Below, in pieces: positions 62,880-64,000 of a DNA stretch of 64,000 nucleotides (the first letter of the stretch is position 1; each line of letters opens with the position of its first letter). The notes beneath the pieces were generated by a model, which saw only the letters and a program-made list of their open reading frames with translations, made no database searches and had not been told where the DNA came from. The stretch spans positions 372,001 through 436,000 of the forward strand of contig JADLSH010000164.1 of the NCBI GenBank assembly GCA_016169945.1, given 5' to 3'. The position numbers were made by a program, and so were the translations under genes. The stretch is from Trachythela sp. YZ-2020 (Eukaryota > Cnidaria > Anthozoa > Malacalcyonacea > Clavulariidae).

Positions 62880-64000
62880 CTAAAATGACGAAAACAAATA
62901 TGGCAAATATCAATTAGAATTTATCTATTAATTATCTACCAAGTACTAATCTAATAAATTCAAACGGGACACTCTTTCGTCTTTATAACTTTTCGGTGCT
63001 GAATTTGAAATTTTACGTGCTTCATATGACACATAATCTTCTTGTTAGAGTATTCTCATGGACCATTGCGAGATTTTTTTCGGAGTGATTTTAAGGGATG
63101 TGTTCAGTCTAGGTCCGACTCCAGTTGACCAGTTTTAATCTCAGTCTTAGTACCTGCAACTCCTACTTCAAAAGTTGTTATGCCACAAATTTCTAGTATG
63201 TTTTCCCTTTGTTTTCTGTATCTTTCATAAGTGACAGGAAAGTCCAAACATTCAAGCAATGTTATGGAACGTTTTTTTAAAATAACCCCTCCCCCCCTTT
63301 TACCAATGCCCCCCTTTTTTAAAACTTTTCGTCCCCCCTTTTACAACAACTTTTTTCAGAGAGCAAAATTTGACAGGTTGACACCTGCAAATGGTGCAGA
63401 ATTAATATTAAGGTTGCTAGTATCCAAAGAAACTTCCATCAACAAAATAATGAACATGAACTCAACATGAACTCAACATCCAATCTTAATTTTCTGCACT
63501 TTTGAAAAAACGCTTGTTCTACAATTTTTATGACAGCTTTTTTTGCTCATCCCCCCTTTTTTAAATCAACCCACCACTTTTCTGTAACCCCCCATTATTA
63601 CAAAATCAATTCTATTCCCCCCCCCCTTTTCTTGTCTTTTTTGAGAAGGTTTATTCCCCCCCATTTAAGAGAGGGGGAGTTCGAACTATGAACGTACAGC
63701 AAGAAACTATTAAAATCTTTGAAATATTTTACCAAAATAGTTTACGGGCGTTTAAGTAAGCCGTTGTTACCATAGGAAAGGAAACCACATCTGGGCGTGA
63801 ACCCTCAAAATTTGCGTCAAGATCCGCCCTTTTAACGCCCGTCTTTCTTGTACTTGCATGGCATGGCGTATGTTTGGTATCACCAACAATATGTATTAAA
63901 CTTGTATACTTATCAGTAATAAATGCTGACTTGTTCCTAATTGTCCTATTTTTCTTATTTTTTTCCCGTTCGAACAAGTTTAGGCCAATTTCCTTATTTA
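62880..64000. other. Intron with a C-rich tract and an unassigned ORF
   Basis: 63285-63665 is repeatedly CCCCCCTTTT-like on the plus strand. The minus-strand ORF 63977-63729 contains HIVGDTKHTPCHASTRKTGV, ADLDANFEGSRPDVVSF and TTAYLNARKL; it looks coding but I do not recognise it and it is not RNF213-like. The next upstream exon of the host gene is not in this window. Confidence 0.4.

Overview
This is a eukaryotic window: AT-rich, intron-dense and packed with decayed transposable elements. I see no operons, rRNA, tRNA or CRISPR. The mix of Penelope-like retroelements with hammerhead ribozymes, a DIRS/PAT-type retrotransposon, tyrosine-recombinase (Crypton-like) fragments, Tc1/mariner/IS630, hAT and MULE-like DNA elements and CR1/L2-type LINEs suggests a marine invertebrate, most likely a cnidarian (anthozoan). 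That placement is inference from content, not from a search.

One host gene spans almost the whole window on the minus strand. Fourteen exons (62593-62879 down to 890-1222, about 1,150 codons) join with compatible splice phases at every junction but one. Their sequence matches, from memory of the family, the region of RNF213/mysterin between the carbohydrate-binding domain and the AAA+ ATPase core. The N terminus lies beyond the right edge; the ATPase and ubiquitin-ligase parts lie beyond position 1. Two introns are very large (about 18 kb and 25 kb), and nearly everything else in the window is mobile DNA lodged in introns.

Layout, left to right. 1-15 kb: ten clustered exons with small introns, a MULE-like element (7805-8747), a Penelope-type GIY-YIG remnant (11.5-12.1 kb) and a Crypton-like ORF start (13467). 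15.5-33.7 kb: intron holding a hAT MITE, a stem-loop element, a 5.9-kb foldback element carrying two mirror-image copies of the same two exons and invaded by a 610-bp satellite (16693-22604), two more hAT MITEs, a Crypton-like element, several Penelope copies with ribozymes, and a 3.66-kb IS630/mariner element whose empty target site is also present in the window. 34-59 kb: intron with further stem-loop elements, a LINE ORF1/ORF2 remnant, a MULE-like MITE nested in a mariner-like MITE, a short LINE RT fragment, and a DIRS/PAT-type element with split direct repeats (53972-58235). 59-64 kb: three exons, a LINE RT ORF and a C-rich tract.

The most unusual signal is a set of at least seven long stem-loops (near 153, 16339, 24849, 38304, 38411, 43918, 46392, with a weaker one at 48483). 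Their complementary blocks are repeatedly separated by the same dinucleotide, GA, on both strands, and several are capped by a GAA triloop. Two abut elements with tyrosine-recombinase-like ORF remnants. They may be folded single-stranded recombination or replication sites of a DNA transposon group; this is a hypothesis from reading the sequence.
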